Assembly (NCBI RefSeq): GCF_002891295.1
Contig: NZ_LGUI01000015.1
Coordinates: 1-64,000, forward strand
DNA length: 64,000 nucleotides
Origin: Streptomyces eurocidicus
GTDB lineage: Bacteria; Actinomycetota; Actinomycetes; Streptomycetales; Streptomycetaceae
Direction: 5' to 3'
Shown here: positions 40,996-49,194 of the stretch, in pieces
Numbering within the stretch: position 1 is the stretch's first letter
How the letters are laid out: every line of letters begins with the position of its first letter
Made by a program: the position numbers and the translations under genes
The notes under the pieces: generated by a model
Database searches by the model: none
Told to the model about the DNA's origin: nothing
The model's input: the letters and a program-made list of their open reading frames with translations, nothing else

Positions 40996-42780
40996 GTGGC
41001 AGCACTCATCGAGGACTACGCGCTCATCGGCGATCTCCAGACGGCCGCCCTCGTCGGCCGGGACGGCTCGATCGACTGGCTCTGCCTGCCCCGCTTCGAC
41101 TCGGCGGCCTGCTTCGCCGCGCTCCTGGGCGACGAGGACAACGGCCACTGGCGGCTCGCGCCCGACGGCGCCGGGGAGTGCACCCGGCGCGCCTATCTGG
41201 CGGACTCCCTCGTCCTGGAGACGGTGTGGGAGACCGGGACCGGCACCGTCAAGGTCACCGACTTCATGCCGCAGCGCGACACCGCCCCCGACGTCGTCCG
41301 GATCGTCGAGGGCGTCTCCGGCTCGGTCGACATGCTCGGCGTGCTCCGGCTGCGCTTCGACTACGGCGACGTGGTGCCCTGGATGCGCCGCTGCGACGGC
41401 CACCGCGTCGCCGTCGCCGGCCCCGACTCGATCTGGCTGCGCAGCGAGCCGCCCGTGCGCACCTACGGCAAGGACCTCAGCACCCGCTGCGAGTTCACCG
41501 TCGCCGAGGGCGACCGGGTCGCCTTCGTCCTGACCTGGCACCCCTCGCACGAGCCCCGGCCGGCCCTGATCGACCCGGCCGAGTCACTGCGGCACAGCCT
41601 GGCGGACTGGCGCGCGTGGGCGGCCCGGTGCACCTACGACGGCCCGCACCGGGAGGCCGTCCTCCGCTCGCTGATCACGCTCAAGGCGCTGACCTACGCG
41701 CCGACCGGCGGCATCGTCGCGGCCCCCACCACCTCCCTGCCCGAGGAGCTCGGCGGCGTCCGCAACTGGGACTACCGCTACTGCTGGCTGCGCGACTCCA
41801 CCCTCACCCTCGGCGCCCTGCTCTCCGCGGGCTACGCCGACGAGGCCCGCTCCTGGCGCGACTGGCTGCTGCGCGCGGTGGCCGGCGACCCCGCCGACCT
41901 CCAGATCATGTACGGCCTCGCGGGCGAGCGGCGGCTGCCCGAGACGGAGCTGCCCTGGCTCCCGGGGTACGAGCGGTCCTTCCCGGTCCGCGTCGGCAAC
42001 GGCGCCGTCGGCCAGCTCCAGCTCGACGTCTACGGCGAGGTCATCGACTCCTTCCACGTCGCCCGCGAGGGCGGGATCGCCGACGAGCCGCACGCCTGGA
42101 ACCTCCAGCGCAGCCTCATGCAGTTCATCGAGCGGCACTGGCGGGAGCCCGACGAGGGCATCTGGGAGATCCGCGGCCCGCGCCGTCACTTCGTCCACTC
42201 CAAGGTGATGGCCTGGGTCGCGGCCGACCGGGCCGTCCGCGCCCTGGAGGCCCGCCCCCGGCTCCGCGGCGACCTGGACGGCTGGCGGGCCATGCGGGAC
42301 GAGGTCCACGCCGAGGTCTGCGCGCACGGCTACGACGCGGGGCGCGGCACCTTCACCCAGTCCTACGGCTCCGCCGAGCTCGACGCGGCCACCCTGCTCA
42401 TCCCCCGCGTCGGCTTCCTGCCGCCCGGCGACCCCCGCGTCGTGGGCACCGTGGACGCCGTCCGCCGGGAGCTCGGGCGCGGCGGGCTGGTGCGCCGCTA
42501 CAGCCTCGACGACAAGTCCCTCGACGGGCTGCCCGGCGGCGAGGGCGTCTTCCTGGTGTGCTCGTTCTGGCTGGCCGACGCGCTGCACCTGACCGGCCGT
42601 GCCGAGGAGGCCCGGGAGCTCTTCGAACGGCTGCTGTCCCTGCGCAACGACGTCGGCCTGCTCTCCGAGGAGTACGACCCGGCCGCCCTGCGGCAACTCG
42701 GCAACTTCCCCCAGGCGTTCAGCCACATCGGACTGGTCGGCACGGCCCTGGCCCTGAGCGGGGCGGGCACGGCACACTGA
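40996..42780 (+). CDS. Glycoside hydrolase family 15 protein (glucoamylase/trehalase-like)
   Basis: A 594-residue cytoplasmic GH15 enzyme. The N-terminal domain opens IEDYALIGDLQTAALVGRDG and SIDWLCLPRFDSAACFAALLG. The catalytic (alpha/alpha)6 barrel includes GGVRNWDYRYCWLRDS. The probable acid is the Glu in EPDEGIWEIRGP, and the base is in LLSEEYDPAALRQLGNFPQAFSH. There is no signal peptide. In mycobacteria such proteins act as trehalases; whether this one prefers trehalose or maltooligosaccharides is open. The GTG at 40996 follows GGGAAG. The SDR gene follows 4 nt after the stop. Confidence 0.92.
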   Translation: MAALIEDYALIGDLQTAALVGRDGSIDWLCLPRFDSAACFAALLGDEDNGHWRLAPDGAGECTRRAYLADSLVLETVWETGTGTVKVTDFMPQRDTAPDVVRIVEGVSGSVDMLGVLRLRFDYGDVVPWMRRCDGHRVAVAGPDSIWLRSEPPVRTYGKDLSTRCEFTVAEGDRVAFVLTWHPSHEPRPALIDPAESLRHSLADWRAWAARCTYDGPHREAVLRSLITLKALTYAPTGGIVAAPTTSLPEELGGVRNWDYRYCWLRDSTLTLGALLSAGYADEARSWRDWLLRAVAGDPADLQIMYGLAGERRLPETELPWLPGYERSFPVRVGNGAVGQLQLDVYGEVIDSFHVAREGGIADEPHAWNLQRSLMQFIERHWREPDEGIWEIRGPRRHFVHSKVMAWVAADRAVRALEARPRLRGDLDGWRAMRDEVHAEVCAHGYDAGRGTFTQSYGSAELDAATLLIPRVGFLPPGDPRVVGTVDAVRRELGRGGLVRRYSLDDKSLDGLPGGEGVFLVCSFWLADALHLTGRAEEARELFERLLSLRNDVGLLSEEYDPAALRQLGNFPQAFSHIGLVGTALALSGAGTAH

Positions 42781-42784
42781 CGCC

Positions 42785-43540
42785 ATGGATCTTGGACTGA
42801 AGGACCGGGTGTACGTGCTCACCGGCGCGAGCCGCGGGCTGGGCAACGCGGCGGCCCGGGAGCTGGTGGCCGACGGGGCGAAGGTGGTGCTCACCGGGCG
42901 GGACGAGAAGTCCGTCGCGGCCGCCGCCGAGGAGCTGGGCGAGCGCGCCGTGGGGGTGGCGGCGGACAACGCCGACCCCGAGGTGGCCGCGCGTCTGATC
43001 GCCACCGCGCGGGAGCGCTTCGGCCGCTTCGACGGCGTCCTCGTCAGCGTCGGCGGCCCGCCGCCCGGCTCGGCCGCCGACAACACCGACGAGCAGTGGC
43101 GGGCGGCGTTCGACTCCGTCTTCCTCGGCGCCGTCCGCATGGCGCGGACCGCCGCCGCGGAGCTCTCCGAGGGCGGGGTGATCGGCTTCGTGCTGTCCGG
43201 GTCGGTGCACGAGCCGATCCCCGGCCTGACCGTCTCCAACGGCCTGCGCCCCGGGCTCGCGGGCTTCGCCAAGTCGCTGTCCGCGGAGCTGGGCCCGCGC
43301 GGCATCCGCGTGGTCGGCCTCCTCCCGGCGCGCATCGACACCGACCGGGTGCGGGAGCTGGACGCGCTCTCCGGCGACGCGGAGGCCGCGCGGGCGCGGC
43401 ACTCGGCGGAGATCCCGCTGCGGCGGTACGGGACGCCGGAGGAGTTCGGACGGGCGGCGGCGTTCCTGCTGTCGCCGGCCGCGTCGTATCTGACGGGGTT
43501 GATGCTGCCGGTGGACGGGGGTGCGCGGCACGGGTTCTGA
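42785..43540 (+). CDS. Atypical SDR-fold protein lacking catalytic Tyr and Lys
   Basis: A 251-residue Rossmann-fold protein with the SDR cofactor motif TGASRGLGNAAA (13-24) and a C-terminal YLTGLMLPVDGG. Where FabG has Tyr-x3-Lys, it has Ser151-x3-Arg155 (VSNGLRPGLAG). The NNAG motif is also replaced (LVSVGGPPPG). This matches the 'BKR-like' SDR branch that lacks the classical tetrad, so it may bind a nucleotide without normal ketoreductase activity or use other residues. It is 4 nt downstream of the GH15 gene and probably translated with it. Confidence 0.88.
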   Translation: MDLGLKDRVYVLTGASRGLGNAAARELVADGAKVVLTGRDEKSVAAAAEELGERAVGVAADNADPEVAARLIATARERFGRFDGVLVSVGGPPPGSAADNTDEQWRAAFDSVFLGAVRMARTAAAELSEGGVIGFVLSGSVHEPIPGLTVSNGLRPGLAGFAKSLSAELGPRGIRVVGLLPARIDTDRVRELDALSGDAEAARARHSAEIPLRRYGTPEEFGRAAAFLLSPAASYLTGLMLPVDGGARHGF

Positions 43541-43549
43541 CACCTGCGG

Positions 43550-43867
43550 CGGGCTTTTTCCCCGGCCCCGCCCCTTCCCGTAACCGGGGCCGACGCCCCG
43601 GGCCCCCTTCCGTGCTCCGCGCGGTGGCCTCAAACGCCGGCCAGGCTGGATTTTCGCCCGGTCCGAGCTCGGCTTTCCGCCCATTCCGGGCGACAACTCA
43701 GCCCGTCCGGGGGCACCTCCTGGGGGCACCCTCAGCGGTAGCTGGGGGAGGTAGCCGGGGGAGGTAGCCGGGGGAGTTTGAGGACCGGGGTCCGGGGCGG
43801 AGCCCCCCGCGCGGCGGAGCCGCACATCGGATACTGCGGGAAGGGGCGGGGCCGGGGAAAAGCCCGC
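43550..43867. repeat. Dispersed repeat element, two copies facing each other
   Basis: The gap between the SDR and AmaP genes is filled by two opposed copies of the dispersed repeat. A 25-nt end at 43556-43580 (TTTTCCCCGGCCCCG, then CCCCTTCCCG) is the exact reverse complement of 43837-43861, and GCGGGC/GCCCGC flanks extend the match. Inside are CTCAAACGCCGGCCAGGCTG near 43630 and, towards the right, three 13-bp tandem units like GTAGCCGGGGGAG at 43737-43775. No gene or other feature is apparent in this stretch. Confidence 0.8.
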
Positions 43868-43870
43868 CCG

Positions 43871-44470
43871 TCACCCCACCCGCTCCGCCCGGTGCCGCAC
43901 CGCCCCCACCCGCACCTCCGCGGGAATCCGCGACAACCCCGTCGAAGCGCGCGCATGCGCCAGCACCTCCGCCGACAGCCCCCGCACCGCCGTCACGGGC
44001 GACCCGTGCGGAGCGAGCGTCAGCCCCACCCGCACCTCCGGTGCCACCCGGCGTCCCCTGAGTACCACCAGGGCCCTCTCCACCCCCGCCGAGGACTCCG
44101 CCTCCGCGGACAGCACCTCCTCCAACGCGCTCCCCCGGAGCACCACGGGCTCGCCGTCCCCGCCGTTCAGGAGGACCTCGCGCAGCCGGGCCCGCCGCAG
44201 CTGCGCCAGCAGCCACCACAGCGCCAGCAGGACCACGACGGCGAGCGCCGCGATCACCGCGGGCCACCACCAGCCCTCGGCGCGCCACTTGCGCCGGTCG
44301 GCCCGGCCGAGCAGGACGTCCCCGGGCGAGTCGAAGGGCCACGCGGACGGCAGCGTGAAGCCCCAGTGCCGCTGGAGATCCAGCGAACCGATGAGCACCG
44401 CGGCACCCAGCGCCACCAGCACCAGCCCGGCCAGCCCGGTCAGGACCCGGTTCACACCCCTCAGCGCCAT
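43871..44470 (-). CDS. amaP: AmaP-like alkaline-shock membrane anchor protein
   Basis: A 199-residue membrane protein with two hydrophobic segments (LTGLAGLVLVALGAAVLIG, about 10-28, and WPAVIAALAVVVLLALWWLLA, about 69-89) and a cytoplasmic C-terminal domain related to Asp23 partners. AmaP anchors Asp23 at the membrane in Staphylococcus. It is the last gene of a five-gene operon on the minus strand, starting 4 nt after the DUF6286 gene. Family assignment rests on architecture and context. Confidence 0.82.
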   Translation of the reverse strand: MALRGVNRVLTGLAGLVLVALGAAVLIGSLDLQRHWGFTLPSAWPFDSPGDVLLGRADRRKWRAEGWWWPAVIAALAVVVLLALWWLLAQLRRARLREVLLNGGDGEPVVLRGSALEEVLSAEAESSAGVERALVVLRGRRVAPEVRVGLTLAPHGSPVTAVRGLSAEVLAHARASTGLSRIPAEVRVGAVRHRAERVG

Positions 44471-44474
44471 GCGC

Positions 44475-45335
44475 TCACCTCTTCGCCGGCCGACGTACGG
44501 AGACCGACAGCCCGGGCCGCCGGGCGAGGCCCAGCTGCCGTACGCCGTCGGCGAGCGCGGTGTCCAGGTCGGCCCGCACCTCGTCCAGGTCCCGGAAGTG
44601 GGACCGCGCCCGCGCTCTGACCCGGCGGCGCCCCACGTCCACCCGGACGGACCGGACCCCGGAGACCTCCATGGCCCGGTCGCGGAGGACCAGCGCCGCC
44701 GCCCTGCGGTCCAGGCCGGCCCGGACGTCCTCGGTCTCGCGCCGCATCGGCAGCACCCGGCGGAGCCCGGGGGTGAGCGCGAGCGCGATCAGCCACAGCC
44801 CGGCGAGCACGGCCACCGCGGCGCCCGCGAGGATCCAGGCGTCGTCGAGCCGCCGGTTCGCCAGCTCGTGCGCGAGGCGCCGCCGCCAGCTCATCGCGGG
44901 GCGCCCGGCCCGTACGGCCGCCACGTCGTAGAGGAAGAGGCCGGCGGTGCCGAGCACCACGGCGGCGACGAGCGCGGCGGGCAGCCGCCGCACCGCCCAG
45001 AACCGCCCGGCGCGCCCGGCGGCACCGTCCTCCCGCCCACCGGGAGGTACGTCCGTAAGGACGCCGCCCCCTTCGGCACCGGAACCGGCCCCGGCTGGGG
45101 TGCCTGCCGACCCGGCGGCGGAAACACCGGCCGGACCACCGGCCCGCTCGCCCGAAGCCATACCTCCAGGACCGCAGCCCGACCCGGCCCCGGAACCGGC
45201 CGGACCACTCGCGGCACCATCGGCCGACCCACCGCCGCCGGTCCCGGCCAGGTCGCCGGAAGACCCGGCCCCTGGGACGCCCTCAGGACCGATACCCGGC
45301 ACACCCGCGCCGGTCGGATCGCCCCCGCCGCTCAA
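44475..45335 (-). CDS. DUF6286-family membrane protein of the Asp23 cluster
   Basis: A protein of up to 286 residues. A long Gly/Ala/Pro-rich, low-complexity N-terminal region (about 1-110) precedes two membrane segments (RFWAVRRLPAALVAAVVLGT and AWILAGAAVAVLAGLWLIAL) and a soluble C-terminal domain (RETEDVRAGLDRRAAALVLR, RVRARARSHFRDLDEVRADL). The TTG at 45335 overlaps the stop of the preceding Asp23 gene by 4 bp (TTGA) and is chosen on that basis. The true start is uncertain; it could be internal, e.g. near the first Met before the conserved part. Confidence 0.72.
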   Translation of the reverse strand: MSGGGDPTGAGVPGIGPEGVPGAGSSGDLAGTGGGGSADGAASGPAGSGAGSGCGPGGMASGERAGGPAGVSAAGSAGTPAGAGSGAEGGGVLTDVPPGGREDGAAGRAGRFWAVRRLPAALVAAVVLGTAGLFLYDVAAVRAGRPAMSWRRRLAHELANRRLDDAWILAGAAVAVLAGLWLIALALTPGLRRVLPMRRETEDVRAGLDRRAAALVLRDRAMEVSGVRSVRVDVGRRRVRARARSHFRDLDEVRADLDTALADGVRQLGLARRPGLSVSVRRPAKR

Positions 45336-45676
45336 CGGACCCGCTCCCCGCTCCGCGCCCGTGCCCGTGTCTGCGCCGAGTGCAGGCGCTCCACCGTGAC
45401 GGCCACCTCCGGTACCTCCATGCCCGCCAGCGCTCCCACCCGCTCCACGATCCGCCGCCGGACCCCCGCGCACCCGGCGGCGAGGTCCGACGGGTAGCCC
45501 AGTTCCACCGAGACCCGTACCCGGGCCGCGTCCTCGTGCACCGTCACCGTCGCGTACGGCGGCGTACGGCCCTCCGTCGCCGCGTCGCCGAGCGCTTCCC
45601 GCGCCGCCTGGGAGGCGATCTTCGCGACGACGCGGTCGGCGATCCGGGTCGCGCCGCGCTCAGCCGGTTCCACCAC
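45332..45676 (-). CDS. Asp23/Gls24-family envelope stress protein, second copy
   Basis: A 114-residue soluble protein. The conserved pattern is IADRVVAKIASQAAREALGD, ATVTVHEDAARVRVSVELGYPSDL and a terminal RVGALAGMEVPEVAVTVERL. It starts GTG GTG at 45676/45673. The downstream gene's start overlaps its stop. Asp23 proteins form cytoplasmic assemblies near the membrane during cell-envelope stress. This copy lacks the extended N-terminus of its paralog at 45903-46325. Confidence 0.87.
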   Translation of the reverse strand: MVEPAERGATRIADRVVAKIASQAAREALGDAATEGRTPPYATVTVHEDAARVRVSVELGYPSDLAAGCAGVRRRIVERVGALAGMEVPEVAVTVERLHSAQTRARARSGERVR

Positions 45677-45702
45677 GCGCCCTCACCCCGCCCCTCGTGC
45701 GC

Positions 45703-45891
45703 TCATCGCCGCCCGTCCCTTTCCCGCGAGCGGAAGAATTCGCCCGGATCCACATCGCCGTCCAGGAACCGCCCCGCCACGAACCCGATCGCACCCAGGG
45801 CAGCCACCAGCAGGAAGGCTCCGAACCCGCCGAAGTACCCGGCGAATGCGAGGGCCATACCGGCGATCATGCCGACCACGGCCATGCTCAT
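45703..45891 (-). CDS. Small membrane protein of the Asp23 cluster (DUF2273-like)
   Basis: A 62-residue protein with two adjacent hydrophobic segments (AVVGMIAGMALAFAGYFGGF and GAFLLVAALGAIGFVAGRFL), then a charged tail GDVDPGEFFRSRERDGRR. Size, topology and position between two Asp23 genes match the small DUF2273-type membrane proteins of such clusters. It may anchor Asp23. It starts 11 nt after the upstream Asp23 gene. Confidence 0.78.
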   Translation of the reverse strand: MSMAVVGMIAGMALAFAGYFGGFGAFLLVAALGAIGFVAGRFLDGDVDPGEFFRSRERDGRR

Positions 45892-45902
45892 CGTCCGCTC
45901 CT

Positions 45903-46325
45903 CTACTGGAGCCGCTGCTCCGGTTCGTCCTCTTCCTCGTCCGGCAACTTCACGTCGCTCACGGCGATGTTGACCTCGACGACCTCCAGGCCGGTCATGC
46001 GCTCCACCGCCGAGATGACGTTTTCCCGCACCGCGCGGGCGACATCCGCGATCGCGACCCCGTAATCCACGACGATCTCCAGGTCCAGCGCCGTCTGGAC
46101 CTCGCCGACCTCCGCCTTGACCCCCCGGGCGACGGACTTCCCGCTACCGGGCACCCGGTCGCGCACCGCGCCGAAGGTGCGGGCGAGGCCGCCGCCCATC
46201 GCGTGCACTCCGACCACGTCCCGGGCCGCCATCCCGGCGATCTTCTCCACGACGCCGTCGGCGATGGTCGTCCGGCCACGGTCGGAGGGGGCGGCCGGGG
46301 ACTCCTTCGAGGGGGTGTCGGTCAT
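45903..46325 (-). CDS. Asp23/Gls24-family envelope stress protein, first copy
   Basis: A 140-residue soluble Asp23 protein. After a charged Ser/Pro-rich N-terminus comes TTIADGVVEKIAGMAARDVV, then LDLEIVVDYGVAIADVARAV, ERMTGLEVVEVNIAVSDVKL and an acidic tail. ATG at 46325 is chosen over an upstream start as it gives MTDTPSKE with GAGG upstream. First gene of the operon; its promoter must lie in the 195-bp gap to the divergent P10-family gene. Confidence 0.9.
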   Translation of the reverse strand: MTDTPSKESPAAPSDRGRTTIADGVVEKIAGMAARDVVGVHAMGGGLARTFGAVRDRVPGSGKSVARGVKAEVGEVQTALDLEIVVDYGVAIADVARAVRENVISAVERMTGLEVVEVNIAVSDVKLPDEEEDEPEQRLQ

Positions 46326-46519
46326 CGTCGATCGCCTCTTTCCCAAGGGGGAGGAAAAACGTCTACGGCTCCATTTGCCACCTTAGGCGGGCTTCCCCGG
46401 CGCCGCTCGGGACGCCCGCGCCGGAGTCCTGGCGCGCCCCGCCGTCCGAGTGGGTCCGTCCGGCCCGGAGCGCCCGGGTGCGGCAGGCTGGGGGCGACGG
46501 CTGACCTGACGGCTGAGGG

Positions 46520-47349
46520 GTGACGGTGGTCGCGGACCGGTGGACACAGGCGGTACGTGCGCAACTCGGGCTCGGCAGACTGCTGCCGCTCGGCGGCCCG
46601 CGGGACGGCGCCTGGATCGCGGAATCCGCCGCGGCCGGCGTGCTGCGGCGGGCGGCCGGCGCCGCCGCGCCCGGGGTCCGGCTGGGCCGCCTGCGGCTCG
46701 CCCTCGCCGACCCGCCACCGCCGCCCGCCCGGCGGTACCGGCTCCGCCGACCGGGTTGCCCCCGGGGCCGCTGCGGGTGACCGCCGAGTTCGCCGCTCCG
46801 GCCGGCGAGCCGCTGCCCGCCGTGGCGGAGCGGCTGCGCGCGGCCCTGTGGTCGGCGGCCGACCGGGAGCTGGGACTGGCGGTCACGGCCGTCGACCTAC
46901 GGGTGACGGCGCTGCTGGACGGCCCGGCGCCGGACCGCCCCGACGGATCGGACCATCCCGATGGATCGGACCGTACCGACGGATCGGACCGTACCGACAG
47001 GCCGGAAGGCCCCGACGGATCGGACGGTCCCGATGGACCGGAAGGCCCTGACCGCCCCGGAGAAGCGCCCCCTTCCGGCTCCACCCCCGACGGGCCCGCC
47101 CGCGCCGCCCTCGCCGTCCCCGGCGTCGCCCGCCTCGCCCCCGTCCTCGGTGCCCCGCCCCCTCCCGCCGACGGCGCCACCCGTCATGTGCAGATCCAGA
47201 TCGCGGTATCGGCGGGGCGCCGCCCGCTGGACGTGGCCCGTGCCGTACGGGCCGCCGTGACCGCTGCCGAAAAGCCCCCGGTGACCGTGTCCGTGCTGGT
47301 CACCACGGTCGGGGCGACCCGGCGGGGCGCCCTCGGGACCCGTGGATAG
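46520..47349 (+). pseudogene. P10-family protein gene (Streptomyces 'nucleopolyhedrovirus P10 family'), frameshifted
   Basis: The N-terminal part, MTVVADRWTQAVRAQLGLGR through RLGRLRLALADP, reads from 46520 and would stop at 46780. The continuation, VPAPPTGLPPGPLRVTAEFA, AELGLAV-like helices and the C-terminal HVQIQIAVSAGRRPLDVARA through PPVTVSVLVTTVG, reads one frame back and ends at 47349. The frame change lies near 46720-46745 in a CCG-rich run. Together they give a normal-looking protein of about 275 residues. It may be a broken gene, a sequencing error or, less likely, programmed frameshifting. Function unknown; divergent from the Asp23 operon. Confidence 0.7.
46942..47049 (+). repeat. 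Coding minisatellite, six 18-bp units
   Basis: Six consecutive 18-bp units, with GACGGATCGGACCGTACC as the clearest form, occupy 46942-47049 inside the P10-family gene. They encode degenerate DGSDRT/DRPEGP hexapeptides. The units keep the reading frame and divide into two sub-types (GGATCGGACCG and GGCCGGAAGGC). Confidence 0.9.
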
Positions 47350-47426
47350 ACTCCCCCGCGTAATCGACCGGGAACGGGGGGAGAGCCGACCTGCCATTGG
47401 CGCGCCCCTCTGGGGGAGGCCACGTC

Positions 47427-48212
47427 ATGGTGAGCAGGCGGCAGCAATCGAATCTCGCGAGCGACGGCCCCGGCTGTCTGCTCTTCCTGGGCACCGCGCG
47501 CGCCCGGGCGGCGGCCATCTTCGCCACCCCGAGCACCGTCCGCGTCGAGGACCCCGTCATCGGCCGCGTCCAGAAGGTGCGCGCCGTCGTGGGCGCCCTG
47601 ACGACGTTCCTGATGATCTGGACGTACGGCGTGGACGGCGGCTGGAGCGAGGTGTTCGAGGACGGGGTGACCAAGGTCTTCCTGGCGCCCCTGGTCCTCA
47701 TACTCGTGGGGCCGCTGGTGATAGGCGGCTTCATCCTCTACGTACCGGCCGAGCACCGCCCCCTGCTGCGCTCGCGGCTGCGCCATCCGCTCAAGGCCGT
47801 CGGCTGGTACCTCGGCATCCCCGCCGGGGCGACCGCCGCGCTCGTCGGGACCCTCTTCCTGGCCCGGTTCCTGAGCGACGTCTCGTACGTCATGGGGCTG
47901 CTGCTCTATCTGCTGATCCTGGTGGTGGGCGTCCCCTTCGCCGTCTGGCTGGTGACCTTCCTCGTCTTCGCCTCCGGCGCGGCGGCCCGCTACGCCTTCA
48001 ACACCGCCGACGTGCACGCCTCACTGCCCGCCGTGCTCACGACGGTGCTGGTCTGGGTGCTCAACCTGGTCTCACTGGGCGACGGGCTGCCGAACGGCCC
48101 GCTCGCGGTGAAGCTCGCCGCCATGCTGGGCGGCCCCCTGTCGGTGACCGCCGTCTCCTACTGGGAGCTGCACGTGCTCCGCACCCACTACGGGGTGCGG
48201 ATAAGGGGCTGA
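47427..48212 (+). CDS. Polytopic membrane protein, unknown function
   Basis: A 261-residue membrane protein with about six hydrophobic segments, e.g. FLAPLVLILVGPLVIGGFIL, AVGWYLGIPAGATAALVGTL and YVMGLLLYLLILVVGVPFAV. A soluble N-terminus (MVSRRQQSNLASDGPGCLLF) of about 60 residues precedes them. The ATG at 47427 is chosen because GGGGGAGG lies 7 nt upstream. I do not recognise a family. It follows the P10-family gene on the same strand with a gap of about 80 nt. Confidence 0.78.
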   Translation: MVSRRQQSNLASDGPGCLLFLGTARARAAAIFATPSTVRVEDPVIGRVQKVRAVVGALTTFLMIWTYGVDGGWSEVFEDGVTKVFLAPLVLILVGPLVIGGFILYVPAEHRPLLRSRLRHPLKAVGWYLGIPAGATAALVGTLFLARFLSDVSYVMGLLLYLLILVVGVPFAVWLVTFLVFASGAAARYAFNTADVHASLPAVLTTVLVWVLNLVSLGDGLPNGPLAVKLAAMLGGPLSVTAVSYWELHVLRTHYGVRIRG

Positions 48213-48274
48213 GCGCGCGGGGGCGTACGGACGGCCCCGGGCGGGCCGGCGCACGACGCCCCGCGCGCCGGGGC

Positions 48275-49066
48275 TCACTCGCCCAGGCCCGCCAGGTCGC
48301 GCAGCCGGCGGCCCTGCGCGGCGCGCTCGGCGACGCGCTGCTCCTCGAACGTCCGGCCGCCCGCCGCCCGCAGCAGGGCCTTGGTCTCGACGACGGCGTC
48401 GCGCGGCGCGGCCAGCAGGGCCGCGGCCAGGTCCTGGACGGCGGCGTCGAGCTCCGCGGCCGGCACCACGAGATTGGCGAGGCCCGTGCGCTCGGCCTCC
48501 GCCGCGTGGACGGCGCGGCCGGTGGCGCAGATCTCCAGGGCGCGGGCATAGCCGATCAGCGACACCAGCGGCTGGGTGCCGGTGAGGTCGGGGACCAGGC
48601 CCAGGCTGGTCTCGCGCATGGCGAACTGGGCGTCCTCCGCGCAGACGCGCAGGTCGCAGGCGAGGGCCAGCTGGAAGCCGGCGCCTATCGCATGGCCCTG
48701 GACGGCGGCGATGGAGATGATGTCGTTCCGCCGCCACCAGGTGAAAGCCTCCTGGTACGTGGCGATCTCGGCGTCGAGGGCCTCGTCCGTGCCACGTGCC
48801 AGGTCGAGGAAGGACGGCTCGCCCTCGAAGCCCTCGGGGGTGAACGCCTGCCGGTCGAGCCCGGCGGAGAAGGACTTGCCCTCCCCGCGGAGCAGCACGA
48901 CCCGCACGCTGCCGGGCAGCAGCCGTCCGGCCTCGGCCAGCGCCCGCCAGAGCGCGGGCGACTGAGCGTTGCGCTTGGCGGGGTTGGTGAGGGTGACGGT
49001 GGCTACCGCCTCCTCCACGGTGAGCTGTACGCCGTCCTGTTCGAGCAGGGTCTTACGGGCTGTCAT
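48275..49066 (-). CDS. Enoyl-CoA hydratase/isomerase family protein
   Basis: A 263-residue crotonase-fold enzyme. The CoA-binding and oxyanion elements are VVLLRGEGKSFSAGLDRQAF and ISIAAVQGHAIGAGFQLALACDLRV, followed by FAMRETSLGLVPDLTGTQPL. The usual catalytic Glu of hydratases in the last segment is replaced by Leu-Val-Pro-Asp, where the Asp is typical of isomerases. The exact reaction (hydratase, isomerase or other) is therefore uncertain. Single gene. Confidence 0.9.
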   Translation of the reverse strand: MTARKTLLEQDGVQLTVEEAVATVTLTNPAKRNAQSPALWRALAEAGRLLPGSVRVVLLRGEGKSFSAGLDRQAFTPEGFEGEPSFLDLARGTDEALDAEIATYQEAFTWWRRNDIISIAAVQGHAIGAGFQLALACDLRVCAEDAQFAMRETSLGLVPDLTGTQPLVSLIGYARALEICATGRAVHAAEAERTGLANLVVPAAELDAAVQDLAAALLAAPRDAVVETKALLRAAGGRTFEEQRVAERAAQGRRLRDLAGLGE

Positions 49067-49125
49067 CGGGGCTCCGATCGGCTTCGGTACCGGCAGCTGC
49101 AGTCGCTAAGTTAACTGCACAGTAA

Positions 49126-49157
49126 CCACCCGGTCGACTGCTCGACCGACCGGGTGG
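49126..49157 (-). terminator. Terminator downstream of the Gbn gene
   Basis: An 11-bp perfect stem (49126-49136 with 49147-49157) with a 10-nt loop lies 38 nt downstream of the gbn stop codon. Confidence 0.75.
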
Positions 49158-49194
49158 CACTGCCCGCACCGACGGTGCCCTGGGATGCGTGGCG

